From positions 1 to 64,000 of the forward strand of contig CALGRX010000023.1 of the NCBI GenBank assembly GCA_937880755.1: a stretch of DNA of 64,000 bases. Direction: 5' to 3'. A model generated the notes under the pieces. The model was not told the DNA's origin. It saw nothing but the letters and a program-made list of their open reading frames with translations, and searched no databases. Source of the stretch: an uncultured Clostridia bacterium. GTDB taxonomy: Bacteria; Bacillota; Clostridia; Christensenellales; UBA3700. The first letter of the stretch is position 1. Each line of letters starts with the position of its first letter. This document shows positions 1 through 8,404 of this stretch, piece by piece. Position numbers and translations under genes: made by a program.

Positions 1-68
1 TTTTCGTGTAACAAAAACGCTCTTTTGCCACCTATATATGGTAGAGAGCACTGCAAAAGGGGAAGATT

Positions 69-530
69 ATGAAAAAATATTTGTTTATTATTACAATAAC
101 GGTGGCTTTGCTCGTTACGCTTGCGACGGGTTGCGATTGCGATTTGGAGTACGAGATTTGTGCGTTGAAGTATCCCGAACCTAAGTTATACGGGGAAACT
201 TGCAATTTAGGACAAGCAGTAGATAACGGTTGGATTAGCATTGAAGACTTGCAAGATTTTGCACCAAGCGGTAAACACGTGGACTTGGATACAAAAATAG
301 TTAGACAAATACAATGCACGGTAGCCAAACAATTGAACGACCAATACCGCGAAGACGATTTTGAGCCCGAAGACGTGACTAACGTATCTTGTTACGGATA
401 TTATAACGCCTGTTACTTAGTAAAATATTCCATTGAAGGAATAATAGGTTGTGATTGTGAGTACTATGAACGGACGTATCACGGCATTACGATAACGAGA
501 AATTGCACGGTATATAAACCATACGAATAG
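69..530 (+). CDS. Cys-rich lipoprotein of unknown function
   Basis: A 153-residue protein. The N-terminus is a lipoprotein signal peptide: two lysines, a hydrophobic stretch to about residue 18, then a lipobox ending in Gly-Cys, so mature lipid-modified Cys22 would anchor it to the outer face of the membrane. The mature part is acidic and has about ten cysteines, several in CxC pairs (near residues 22-24 and 127-129), which suggests disulfides or metal binding. A GGGGAAG ribosome site lies just before the ATG. I recognise no family. It stands alone, with a terminator 90 nt after the stop. Confidence 0.7.
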   Translation: MKKYLFIITITVALLVTLATGCDCDLEYEICALKYPEPKLYGETCNLGQAVDNGWISIEDLQDFAPSGKHVDLDTKIVRQIQCTVAKQLNDQYREDDFEPEDVTNVSCYGYYNACYLVKYSIEGIIGCDCEYYERTYHGITITRNCTVYKPYE

Positions 531-532
531 AG

Positions 533-546
533 TCGATACGTATTGA
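533..546. repeat. Dispersed palindrome, copy 1
   Basis: TCGATACGTATTGA directly after the lipoprotein stop, followed by GTTTC. It is one base off the perfect palindrome TCGATACGTATCGA found at 6037 and 24325. It may be a worn terminator of a recurrent type. Confidence 0.4.
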
Positions 547-619
547 GTTTCAAGATAATAAACGTAGGAGAATATTTTGCGATACAACTTTCCAACAAAC
601 AAAAACGATTGAATAAAAA

Positions 620-643
620 AAGACGCCTCGCAAGGCGTCTTTT
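620..643. terminator. Bidirectional terminator between convergent genes
   Basis: An 8-9 bp stem (AGACGCCT/AGGCGTCT) with a CGCA loop, flanked by an A-run on the left and TTTT on the right. It can serve the lipoprotein gene from the left and the GGGtGRT operon from the right. Confidence 0.8.
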
Positions 644-662
644 CGTATATCGTTGTATATGA

Positions 663-1667
663 TTATTTGGTCAAGCCTTCTTGTACCGCAACCGCGCAAG
701 CAACCGAAGCGCCTACCATTGGGTTGTTACCCATACCGATAAGTCCCATCATCTCAACGTGAGCAGGAACGGAAGAAGAACCTGCGAATTGAGCGTCGGA
801 GTGCATACGTCCCATGGTGTCGGTCATACCGTAGGAAGCAGGGCCCGCGGCCATATTGTCAGGGTGAAGGGTACGACCCGTACCACCGCCGGAAGCAACG
901 GAGAAGTACTTTTTACCGTTCTCAACGCACCACTTTTTGTAGGTACCTGCAACAGGGTGTTGGAAACGGGTAGGGTTGGTAGAGTTGCCGGTGATAGATA
1001 CGTCAACGCTCTCGTGTTTCATGATAGCTACGCCTTCTACTACGTCGTCGGCACCGTAAGCTCTAACTTTGCTTCTCTCGCCGTCGCTGTAAGAAGTGGT
1101 GTTGACGATTTTGAGTTCTCCGGTGTAGTAGTCGAGTTTGGTTTGAACGTAGGTAAATCCGTTGATACGGCTGATGATTTGAGCTGCGTCTTTGCCAAGA
1201 CCATTGAGGATAACTTGGAGAGGCTCTTTTCTTACCTTATTAGCCGTTCTTGCGATACCGATTGCGCCTTCAGCCGCTGCGAAGGACTCGTGACCTGCCA
1301 AGAAAGCGAAACACTTGGTCTCTTCTCTGAGGAGCATAGCCGCGAGGTTGCCGTGACCGAGACCTACGGCTCTTTGGTCAGCAACGGAGCCAGGAATACA
1401 GAAAGATTGCAATCCGATACCGATTGCCTCGGCTGCGTCGGCCGCCTTGACGCAATTTTTCTTGATAGCGATAGCGCAACCAACGGTGTAAGCCCAAACC
1501 GCGTTCTCGAATGCGATTGGTTGGATACCTTTGACGATAGCTTCGCAATCAACGCCCTTAGAAAGGCAAATTTCTCTAGCTTCTTCGAGTCCGGAGATGC
1601 CGTATTCTGCCAAGCATTTGTTGATTTTATCAATTCTTCTAGAATAACTTTCGAAAGTAACTGCCAT
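663..1667 (-). CDS. GGGtGRT family protein
   Basis: A 334-residue protein that I recognise as the family named after its GGGTGRT motif, present here near residue 263. The function is not established. The family is characteristically encoded next to a NifU-like iron-sulfur scaffold, as here, so a role in Fe-S handling is inferred. It is soluble with no signal peptide. The start at 1667 was chosen because GGAGGACACGAC sits just upstream and the residues before it look non-coding. It is the second gene of a two-gene operon, 13 nt after the NifU-like gene. Confidence 0.85.
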   Translation of the reverse strand: MAVTFESYSRRIDKINKCLAEYGISGLEEAREICLSKGVDCEAIVKGIQPIAFENAVWAYTVGCAIAIKKNCVKAADAAEAIGIGLQSFCIPGSVADQRAVGLGHGNLAAMLLREETKCFAFLAGHESFAAAEGAIGIARTANKVRKEPLQVILNGLGKDAAQIISRINGFTYVQTKLDYYTGELKIVNTTSYSDGERSKVRAYGADDVVEGVAIMKHESVDVSITGNSTNPTRFQHPVAGTYKKWCVENGKKYFSVASGGGTGRTLHPDNMAAGPASYGMTDTMGRMHSDAQFAGSSSVPAHVEMMGLIGMGNNPMVGASVACAVAVQEGLTK

Positions 1668-1680
1668 TGTCGTGTCCTCC

Positions 1681-2376
1681 TTACTCTCTACGAGGGTTAA
1701 TCTTCTTAACCGCTTCATTGAATCTGCCGTAGTTGTTGGTAAACTTAGCGAGTGCGTCGTTAGCGCTCATACCGCCTACGGTGATGGCTTCCATCATCTT
1801 GCCGATGTTGACGAATTCGTAACCGATAACGGTGTCGTCTTTGTCAAGACCTATGCGGGTAACGTAGCCTTCTGCCATTTCGAGGTATCTCACGCCCTTA
1901 GCGTTGGTGGAGTACATAGTACCAACTTGCGAACGCAAGCCCTTGCCGAGGTCTTCTAGACCTGCGCCGATTGGCAAACCGCCTTCGGAAAAAGCAGATT
2001 GGGTACGACCGTACACGATTTGCAAAAAGAGTTCTCTCATTGCGGTGTTGATAGCGTCGCAAACGAGGTCGGTATTGAGAGCTTCCAATATGGTCTTGCC
2101 GGTAAGAATTTCGGCAGCCATAGCGGCGGAGTGGGTCATACCCGAGCAACCGATTGTCTCAACCAAGGCTTCTTCGATAACGCCGTCTTTGACGTTGAGA
2201 GTGAGCTTACAAGCTCCTTGTTGCGGAGCGCACCAGCCGATACCGTGGGTCAAACCGCTGATATCTTTGATTTCTTTGGATTGAACCCATTTGCCTTCTT
2301 CCGGAATTGGAGCAGGACCGTGGTTGGCGCCCTTGGCAACATTGCACATATTCAGGACTTCATGTGAATATTCCAT
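1681..2376 (-). CDS. NifU-like iron-sulfur cluster scaffold-type protein
   Basis: A 231-residue protein of the IscU/NifU N-terminal type. It is expected to hold or pass Fe-S clusters. Conserved cysteines include Cys7 region (LNMCN), one in a CAPQQGACKL segment and one in ETIGCSGMTH. The family normally uses three cysteines for the cluster. It is longer than IscU (about 130 residues), with an extra C-terminal part of about 100 residues that is typical of the copies paired with GGGtGRT proteins. An AGGAGGAATT ribosome site fixes the start. It is first in the operon, behind the promoter at 2417-2445. Confidence 0.8.
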   Translation of the reverse strand: MEYSHEVLNMCNVAKGANHGPAPIPEEGKWVQSKEIKDISGLTHGIGWCAPQQGACKLTLNVKDGVIEEALVETIGCSGMTHSAAMAAEILTGKTILEALNTDLVCDAINTAMRELFLQIVYGRTQSAFSEGGLPIGAGLEDLGKGLRSQVGTMYSTNAKGVRYLEMAEGYVTRIGLDKDDTVIGYEFVNIGKMMEAITVGGMSANDALAKFTNNYGRFNEAVKKINPRRE

Positions 2377-2416
2377 TAGGAATTCCTCCTTAAAATAATT
2401 TCTTATTACTATCACG

Positions 2417-2445
2417 AGTATAGCATATTGCCAAGAATTTATCAA
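2417..2445 (-). promoter_or_regulatory. Sigma-A promoter for the NifU/GGGtGRT operon
   Basis: Read on the minus strand: TTGATA, 17 nt, TATACT. The predicted start leaves a leader of about 35 nt carrying the AGGAGG site. Confidence 0.7.
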
Positions 2446-2612
2446 AGGTTTTTCGTACGCTTTCAAAAATATTTTTATTTTTGCAAGTCCACAAGTAGTA
2501 AAATTGCGAGCAAAAAAAATACTATCGCCGACAAAATGTGTAAATAGAGCGCGACTTTATGTGACAAAAATATCAAAAACGCAAATTTTTATCAGCAAAC
2601 GGTGGCAAAACA

Positions 2613-2641
2613 TTTACTTTGATTGACAATAGTGATATAAT
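2613..2641 (+). promoter_or_regulatory. Sigma-A promoter for tyrS
   Basis: TTTACT, 17 nt, TATAAT, 30 nt before the tyrS ATG. There is no T-box in the short leader. The nearby TTGACA at 2624 is too close to the -10 box to be its partner. Confidence 0.6.
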
Positions 2642-2670
2642 CTTAGTCAAACGACGACAAGAGGTGGGAT

Positions 2671-3888
2671 ATGGAAACCAAAACGAATATTATGGATACG
2701 CTCAGAGCGAGAGGCTTTATCAAGCAGACCGTCTACGAGGACGATTTGTACGAGTTGCTCGGCAAGGAGAGCGTGCCTTTTTATATCGGTTTTGACCCTA
2801 CGGCGGACAGCTTGCACGTAGGACACTTTCTTGCGCTTATGGCTATGAGCCACATGCAAAAAGCGGGGCACAAACCAATAGTTTTGATTGGTGGCGGTAC
2901 TGCCAAAATCGGCGACCCTTCGGGTAGAACGGATATGCGCCAAATGATGACGGACGAGGTTATAGTGCACAACTGCGAGTGCTTCAAGGTGCAGATGTCC
3001 AAGTTCTTCTCCTTTGAGGGCGACAACGCCGCAGTTATGCTCAACAACGCCGATTGGCTTGACGGGCTCAACTATATAGGCTTCCTTAGAGAGATTGGCG
3101 CCAACTTCTCCGTCAACAAGATGCTGACTGCCGAGTGCTTCAAGACTCGTATGGAGAAGGGCTTGTCCTTCTTAGAGTTCAACTATATGCTCATGCAAGC
3201 TTACGACTTTTTGCACCTTTTCCGCAACTACGGTTGCGTGCTCGAGTGCGGTGGCGACGACCAATGGTCCAATATGCTTGCGGGCGCCGATCTTATAAGG
3301 AGAAAAGAGGGCAAACCTGCCTTTGCTATGACATTCCAACTGCTCACGACCTCTGAGGGCAAGAAGATGGGCAAGACCCAAAAGGGCGCAGTATGGCTTG
3401 ACGCAAGCAAGACTTCGCCTTACGACTTCTATCAATATTGGCGCAACGTTGACGACGGCGACGTGGAGAAGTGTATGAAACTGCTCACCTTTATGCCGCT
3501 TGGCGAGATAGAGGAACTGTGCAGTCACAAGGACGAGCGTATCAACGCCGCAAAGGCTCGTCTTGCTTACGAAGTGACGGCAATCGTTCACGGTGAGCAA
3601 GAGGCGAGCAAGGCGCAAGCTCAAGCGCAAGCTGCTTTTTCGGGCGACGACGCCAATATGCCGTCTATGACCTTGCCACAAGGCGTGACCAATATCGTCG
3701 ACGTTTTGGCAACTCTCGGACTTTGCAAGTCTAAGAGCGAAGCAAGACAACTCATCGCAGGCGGCGGAATAAGAGTCAACGAGGACAAAATATCAGATAT
3801 AGCATATTGCTTAACTGCCGAGCAACTAGCAAGAGGCTTCGTCTTGCATAAAGGCAAAAAAGTACACGTCAAGGTAAGCGTGCAATGA
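2671..3888 (+). CDS. tyrS: Tyrosyl-tRNA synthetase
   Basis: Charges tRNA-Tyr. The 405 residues match a bacterial class Ic TyrRS. The HIGH-type signature is HVGH at residues 49-52. The KMSKS loop is the TyrRS variant KMGKT at 232-236. The last 60 or so residues form an S4 RNA-binding domain with an IRVN motif. An AGAGGTGGG ribosome site lies upstream. The stop overlaps the start of the next gene by 4 nt, so tyrS, the YigZ-family gene and ilvE probably share a transcript. Confidence 0.97.
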   Translation: METKTNIMDTLRARGFIKQTVYEDDLYELLGKESVPFYIGFDPTADSLHVGHFLALMAMSHMQKAGHKPIVLIGGGTAKIGDPSGRTDMRQMMTDEVIVHNCECFKVQMSKFFSFEGDNAAVMLNNADWLDGLNYIGFLREIGANFSVNKMLTAECFKTRMEKGLSFLEFNYMLMQAYDFLHLFRNYGCVLECGGDDQWSNMLAGADLIRRKEGKPAFAMTFQLLTTSEGKKMGKTQKGAVWLDASKTSPYDFYQYWRNVDDGDVEKCMKLLTFMPLGEIEELCSHKDERINAAKARLAYEVTAIVHGEQEASKAQAQAQAAFSGDDANMPSMTLPQGVTNIVDVLATLGLCKSKSEARQLIAGGGIRVNEDKISDIAYCLTAEQLARGFVLHKGKKVHVKVSVQ

Positions 3889-4520
3889 GCGTAGGCAGGT
3901 ACGTGAGCGTCAAAGAGAGATTTTGCGATGAGCAAATTATCAACAAATCTCGCTTTATTACCACGCTCGTGCCTATCACGGACTATGACGACGCAATGGC
4001 GAAAGTCAAAGAGATATCGTCAAAGTATAGCGACGCAACGCACAACTGCTACGCCTTTATATCCAACGATATAGCGACCGAGCAACGCTTTAGCGACGAC
4101 GGAGAACCGCAAGGCACGGCGGGTATGCCTATGCTTGAGGTACTCAAAAAGCGTAATTGCTTGATGACGCTAGCCGTAGTCACCAGGTACTTTGGTGGAA
4201 TAAAGTTGGGTGCCAACGGACTAGTGGGAGCGTATTCTTCCAGCGTAGTCAAGGCGTTGGACAAAGCGAAACTAGTGCTCAACAAAAGAGCCGAAGAAAT
4301 AAACGTTAGGTGCGAATACGGTGTCTTCAAAAAGCTGTCGAGCCTATTACAGAAGTTTGGTTGTCTTATCGTAGATATAGAATATTACGACGGCGTTACG
4401 GTGACCTTTGCGGTGGACGAGAAGGATAGCGAGACATTGCAAGCCGAGATAATCGACCTCACGCAAGGCAAGGCTGCAATCACCGTTGAAAACAACGGAT
4501 ATTATCAATTTGAAATCTAA
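3885..4520 (+). CDS. YigZ/IMPACT family protein
   Basis: A 211-residue protein of the YigZ (UPF0029, IMPACT) family. It has an N-terminal IMPACT domain containing the DDGEPQGTAG and RYFGGIKLG signatures (about residues 68-112) and a C-terminal ferredoxin-like domain (from about 135). The bacterial role is unclear; the family is related to proteins that affect translation. The ATG overlaps the tyrS stop, so it is translationally coupled. Confidence 0.9.
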   Translation: MSVGRYVSVKERFCDEQIINKSRFITTLVPITDYDDAMAKVKEISSKYSDATHNCYAFISNDIATEQRFSDDGEPQGTAGMPMLEVLKKRNCLMTLAVVTRYFGGIKLGANGLVGAYSSSVVKALDKAKLVLNKRAEEINVRCEYGVFKKLSSLLQKFGCLIVDIEYYDGVTVTFAVDEKDSETLQAEIIDLTQGKAAITVENNGYYQFEI

Positions 4521-4535
4521 ATAAGAGGTGTATAT

Positions 4536-5591
4536 ATGAAAATCGTAAAGAGTACAAATCTTAAAGCAAAACCCGATTTTACAAAACTTGGCTTCGGCAA
4601 GTATTTTACCGACCATATGTTGGTGATGGACTACGAAGACGGCGCGTGGAAAGAGCCTGAAATCGTGCCTTACGCACCTTTTGAAATGGCACCCGCAAGC
4701 AACGTGCTTCACTATGCTCAAGGTATATTCGAGGGCGCTAAGGCGTACAAAAACAAAGAGGGCAAAATCACCGTCTTTCGTATTGATGACAACTTCAAGC
4801 GTATGAATAGAAGTGCAGAACGTATGTGTATGCCAACCTTTGACAGCGAAAAGGTCAAGAAGGCTTTGTTCGAGCTCATCAAGCTGGAGGCAGATTGGAT
4901 TCCTACCGAGCCCGGTACGGCTCTCTACATAAGACCAACGATGATAGCCAACGAAGAAGTTTTGGGCGTGCACGCAAGCCACAAATATAGATTTTTTATC
5001 ATCTTGTCACCTGTAGGCTCCTACTATGCCAACGGAATGAAGCCTACCAAAATATTGGTAGAAGAACATTACGTCAGAGCACCTCTCGGCGGAACGGGCG
5101 AGGCAAAGTGCATGGGCAACTATGCGGCTTCTCTTTATGCGGGTGAAAAGGCTAACAAGCTCGGTTACGACCAAGCCTTGTGGCTAGACTCCAACGAGCA
5201 CAAATACGTAGAAGAAGTGGGCAGTATGAATATGTTTTTCGTCATTGCTGACGAAGTCGTAACCCCTGCGCTTGTAGGTAGCATTCTTCCGGGTATCACT
5301 CGCAACTCTTGCATTCAAGTACTCAATAAGTACGGTTACAAGATTAGCGAAAGAAGAATATCTATGGACGAAATCGTTGAGGCTTACAACAACGGACAAC
5401 TCAAAGAGAGCTTCGGCTCGGGTACTGCGGCGGTAATCTCTCCCGTCGGCGTAATAGGTTACAAGGGCGTCGATATGGTCATCAACAACGCCGAAATGGG
5501 TCCTATCACCGCGTTCTTGTACGACAAAATCACCGGTATTCAAAACGAGAGATACGAAGACGAATTCGGTTGGATAACGGAAATCAAATAA
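4536..5591 (+). CDS. ilvE: Branched-chain amino acid aminotransferase
   Basis: Transfers amino groups between glutamate and the keto acids of valine, leucine and isoleucine, using PLP. At 351 residues it matches the longer BCAT subgroup. Signatures include GIFEGAKAYK near residue 63, the GNYAASLYAG segment near 195, and the class IV motif with GSGTAAVISP near residue 290. An AGAGGTG ribosome site and a 15 nt gap place it in the tyrS transcript. The remaining ilv genes lie 52 kb away at 57.3-63.4 kb. Confidence 0.95.
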   Translation: MKIVKSTNLKAKPDFTKLGFGKYFTDHMLVMDYEDGAWKEPEIVPYAPFEMAPASNVLHYAQGIFEGAKAYKNKEGKITVFRIDDNFKRMNRSAERMCMPTFDSEKVKKALFELIKLEADWIPTEPGTALYIRPTMIANEEVLGVHASHKYRFFIILSPVGSYYANGMKPTKILVEEHYVRAPLGGTGEAKCMGNYAASLYAGEKANKLGYDQALWLDSNEHKYVEEVGSMNMFFVIADEVVTPALVGSILPGITRNSCIQVLNKYGYKISERRISMDEIVEAYNNGQLKESFGSGTAAVISPVGVIGYKGVDMVINNAEMGPITAFLYDKITGIQNERYEDEFGWITEIK

Positions 5592-5654
5592 TCAAAACAA
5601 ATAATCAAAAAGATAAAAAAAGTAACGGACGAGAATGGGTGTTATCCTTAACGA

Positions 5655-5842
5655 AGAACACGCAATGAATTGCAACCTCGCGGTTGCGTGAATTGAAAGC
5701 CGCGCTTTCGTAATTGCCTGCGGCATGAATTGTGCCTTGTGGTACATTGGTTGCAATTCAATTCATGGAGCAAAGCGAAAAATCATAGCGAAGCCAATTC
5801 ATGATGCCTCATTTGCGTAGCAAATAGCATCAATTCATTCAT
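5655..5842. repeat. Array of short hairpins separated by GAATTG/CAATTC spacers
   Basis: Between ilvE and dgt. Successive perfect or near-perfect small hairpins: GCAACC/GGTTGC (5672-5687), GAAAGC/GCTTTC (5695-5709), TGCC/GGCA (5715-5725), GTGCC/GGTAC (5732-5745), and TGATGC enclosing ATTTGC/GCAAAT (5802-5832). They are divided by TGAATTG-like spacers in the left half and CAATTCA-like spacers in the right half. The ends are inverted copies, AATGAATTG (5664-5672) and CAATTCATT (5831-5839). There is no reading frame. It looks like a non-coding repetitive or MITE-like element, or a structured RNA. I cannot name a family. Confidence 0.6.
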
Positions 5843-5853
5843 GAAAAACAAAC

Positions 5854-5895
5854 AGAGCAAGAACAGAAGGGAATTTATCCTTTTACTCTTGCTCT
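5854..5895 (+). terminator. Probable terminator after the hairpin array
   Basis: AGAGCAAGA (5854-5862) pairs with TCTTGCTCT (5887-5895), with an inner AAGG/CCTT stem, followed by TTATG. The loop is long and the T-run weak, so it may be an RNA end structure rather than a classic terminator. Confidence 0.5.
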
Positions 5896-6036
5896 TTATG
5901 TCTGTATAAGGGTTTTGGCTTAGCCTCAAGTGCGTTTGACTAGTCAAACGCGATGCTCGCACTATGTTGAACCTTCAATTTCTCTGTTAAAGACAATAGA
6001 GAAAGTCTGCTATTATTTCTTAGACATTGATTTTGT

Positions 6037-6050
6037 TCGATACGTATCGA
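6037..6050. repeat. Dispersed palindrome, copy 2
   Basis: TCGATACGTATCGA, followed by G and five T on the plus strand, touching the end of dgt. It is identical in core to the copy at 24325, which forms a terminator. Confidence 0.6.
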
Positions 6051-6054
6051 GTTT

Positions 6055-7062
6055 TTAGTACTTATTCCACCCGCTCGGCAAGTAGATATTGCTAAATACG
6101 GTAATGCAATATCTATCGGTAAATGAACTGACGTAATCGCACACAACTCTATCGAGAGGGTAGTTATCCAACAGCGATTGATAGAAAGCAGGCATTTGCT
6201 CGGGGTGCTTATAGAAATGCTCATATACTAGTACGAGCATCTCCTTGGCTTTTTTCTCCTCGTGCTTAGCCTTGTCGTTGAGATACACCGCCTCGAACAT
6301 AAATGAATGCAACTTTTCTGTCATAACTTTATAGTCGGGTGATTGCGCTATAAAAGGCTTGTCGTAACTCGTCGTTACCATATCGATTATAAGGTTGTTG
6401 ATACGTTCTCCCTTGCTGTGTCCCAGCAATTCAACGCAATCTTTCGGCAGGTCGGCTTCGGTGATTATTCCTCCGCGCGTCGCGTCCTCTATGTCGTGAT
6501 TGATATAGGCAAATCTATCAGCATATTTGACGATTTGACCCTCGAGAGTAGAGGCAACGTCGTGGTACTTGTGGTTGGCAATGCCGTCACGCACTTCGTA
6601 AGTCAAATTGAGTCCTTTGCCGTCGTTTTCTAGCAATTCTACCACTCTACGAGAGTGTTGAGAGTGTACGAACCCTCCCTCAACGAGTTCGTTGAGTACG
6701 GCTTCTCCCGCGTGTCCGAAAGGTGTGTGACCGAGGTCGTGTCCCAAAGTGCAGGCTTCGGTGAGGTCTTCATTGAGTTTTAAGGCACGGGCAATCGTCC
6801 TACCTATCTGCGACACTTCGAGGGTGTGAGTAAGACGGGTACGGTAGTGGTCGCCTTCGGGTGAGAGAAAGACTTGCGTCTTGTGTTTGAGTCGTCTAAA
6901 GGCTTTGCTATGAATTATTCTGTCCCTATCACGCTGAAATTCCGTGCGCATATCGTTGGGTGTGCAAGGATAGTCGCGCCCCTTGGTGTTGCACGATAGA
7001 CAAGCGTAGGGGCTTAGGGTGGCTCTTTCGAGAGCCTCTATTCGTTGTTTGATATTATTCAT
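6055..7062 (-). CDS. dgt: dGTP triphosphohydrolase-like HD protein
   Basis: Family members cleave dNTPs to the nucleoside and triphosphate and affect dNTP pools. The 335 residues show the HD-domain metal ligands: His79 in RLTHTLEV and His108-Asp109 in GHDLGHTPFGHAGE. The usual RTEFQRDRDRI signature precedes them (from about residue 39). The N-terminus has three cysteines (21, 24, 33). In many Clostridia dgt sits just before dnaG. Here two glycolipid-type genes on the other strand lie between. It has no Shine-Dalgarno: the ATG falls at the predicted transcription start of the promoter at 7069-7097. Confidence 0.9.
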   Translation of the reverse strand: MNNIKQRIEALERATLSPYACLSCNTKGRDYPCTPNDMRTEFQRDRDRIIHSKAFRRLKHKTQVFLSPEGDHYRTRLTHTLEVSQIGRTIARALKLNEDLTEACTLGHDLGHTPFGHAGEAVLNELVEGGFVHSQHSRRVVELLENDGKGLNLTYEVRDGIANHKYHDVASTLEGQIVKYADRFAYINHDIEDATRGGIITEADLPKDCVELLGHSKGERINNLIIDMVTTSYDKPFIAQSPDYKVMTEKLHSFMFEAVYLNDKAKHEEKKAKEMLVLVYEHFYKHPEQMPAFYQSLLDNYPLDRVVCDYVSSFTDRYCITVFSNIYLPSGWNKY

Positions 7063-7068
7063 AGATTT

Positions 7069-7097
7069 ATTTTATCCTAAATTGAGTAGATAGTCAA
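7069..7097 (-). promoter_or_regulatory. Promoter of dgt, predicted leaderless start
   Basis: Minus strand: TTGACT, 17 nt, TAAAAT, then six nt, then the dgt ATG. If transcription starts 7 nt after the -10 box, position +1 is the A of ATG (7062). Confidence 0.65.
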
Positions 7098-7254
7098 TAG
7101 TGCGACGATTATAATATTGCAACAAAGATGGTTATCATAGAGTGTAATTGGGTAATTATTAGACAAGTAGAATAATAATAACCGACAAATGTCAACGTCT
7201 GATGCAGAGTCGTTGCAGTTACCTTTATGACATAGAAATAAAAGAATATAGTAG

Positions 7255-7283
7255 TTGAAATTTTTATATAATTAGATTATAAT
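7255..7283 (+). promoter_or_regulatory. Promoter of the flippase-like gene, predicted near-leaderless
   Basis: TTGAAA, 17 nt, TATAAT. The ATG at 7292 falls at about +3. There is no GGAGG-like site between the -10 box and the ATG. Confidence 0.65.
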
Positions 7284-7291
7284 GAATATGT

Positions 7292-8404
7292 ATGGCAAAT
7301 CAAATGCAGAATAACGTTGCAAAAAAAGTAATAAAGATTATATTTCTTGTGTTGTTTTTCGGCGCAACTTTTTACATGGTCTACATACTCAGCAAGACTC
7401 TTTCGGGCGGTAGTATTGCATCGATAGAAGATCTGTTGTCTTCCGTCAAGCCACAATATGCCGTGTTATTGATTTTAATGGTAGGACTTATGTTTTGTTC
7501 GGATGCAATTAAGTATTCGATTATATCAAGAATTACCACTAAAAAATTTGATTTTAAGCTATCTATGAGCGTTGGCATAATGGGTAGATTTTATGACAAC
7601 ATTACGCCGTTTAATATGGGCGGACAAGCATATCAAGTATATCAATATTACAAAAAAGGGTATTCTTCCGATATTGCCACCGCCATTCCTATAGTCAAAT
7701 ATATATTCCAACTTATTGCTTGGATTACCTGTTCGCTAATATTATATATTGCCAACAACTCGGCATTACAATTTATGCCGGAGACACAAGCCGTTGCAGT
7801 AAAAAGCCTAACGTATTCAGGTATTGCGATTGCATCGTTTGCACCTGCATTCGTAATCTTGTTCTCTATTTTTCCGTCGGCAACTCATAAGATTATTGCG
7901 TTTTTTATTAGAATAGGGGCGAAATTAAAAATAGTCAAAGACTTCGAAAAAGTTGATAAAAGAATAGTTGGCTTTTTGGAAAGATACAGCAATGCGTTTT
8001 TACATATAGCCAAGGATGTTGTAGGTGTTTTGACGTTGTTTTTGGTTTCGTGTATAGATTTTTTTATAATAATGTCCATCCCGTACTTTGTAATTATAGC
8101 GCTTGGCAAAACAGTACCGAGTGCGACGATTCTATTTGACGTCATTACGCTCAATGCATATTCGTTGTTTGCTGCATCGCTAATTCCTACGCCCGGCAAT
8201 AGTGGAGCTATAGAAGGTGTTGCTTCAATGGCTTTTGCACCTATACCGATGGAAGAAGGCGCACTGTTTTGGGTAGTATTTATATGGAGAGTATGCACTT
8301 ATTACTCATATATAGTATTAGGGTTGATAGGTATTCTTATTAAGTTTATCAAGTCGAGAATAAAGAAACAAGTTGTTACGAATGATGAAAATGGAAGAGA
8401 TTAG
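7292..8404 (+). CDS. Flippase-like membrane protein (LPG synthase TM family)
   Basis: A 370-residue integral membrane protein with about eight hydrophobic segments, of the family that shares the transmembrane half of lysylphosphatidylglycerol synthase (flippase-like domain). Supporting motifs are the NMGGQAYQVY stretch near residue 109 and the PTPGNSGAIEG stretch near residue 300. The MprF soluble catalytic half is absent. Members often sit with glycosyltransferases and are thought to move lipid-linked sugars or lipids. Here it overlaps the downstream GT4 gene by about 23 nt, so a shared glycolipid task is inferred. The substrate is unknown. Confidence 0.8.
   Translation: MANQMQNNVAKKVIKIIFLVLFFGATFYMVYILSKTLSGGSIASIEDLLSSVKPQYAVLLILMVGLMFCSDAIKYSIISRITTKKFDFKLSMSVGIMGRFYDNITPFNMGGQAYQVYQYYKKGYSSDIATAIPIVKYIFQLIAWITCSLILYIANNSALQFMPETQAVAVKSLTYSGIAIASFAPAFVILFSIFPSATHKIIAFFIRIGAKLKIVKDFEKVDKRIVGFLERYSNAFLHIAKDVVGVLTLFLVSCIDFFIIMSIPYFVIIALGKTVPSATILFDVITLNAYSLFAASLIPTPGNSGAIEGVASMAFAPIPMEEGALFWVVFIWRVCTYYSYIVLGLIGILIKFIKSRIKKQVVTNDENGRD

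Noticed and set aside
681..1700. A 339-residue open frame on the strand opposite the GGGtGRT gene
   Set aside because: It mirrors a well-conserved gene that has its own SD site; long antisense frames arise from codon bias here, and the product has no recognisable features.
2624..2629. TTGACA as the -35 box of tyrS
   Set aside because: It is only 6 nt from the -10 box; TTTACT at 2613 has the correct 17 nt spacing.
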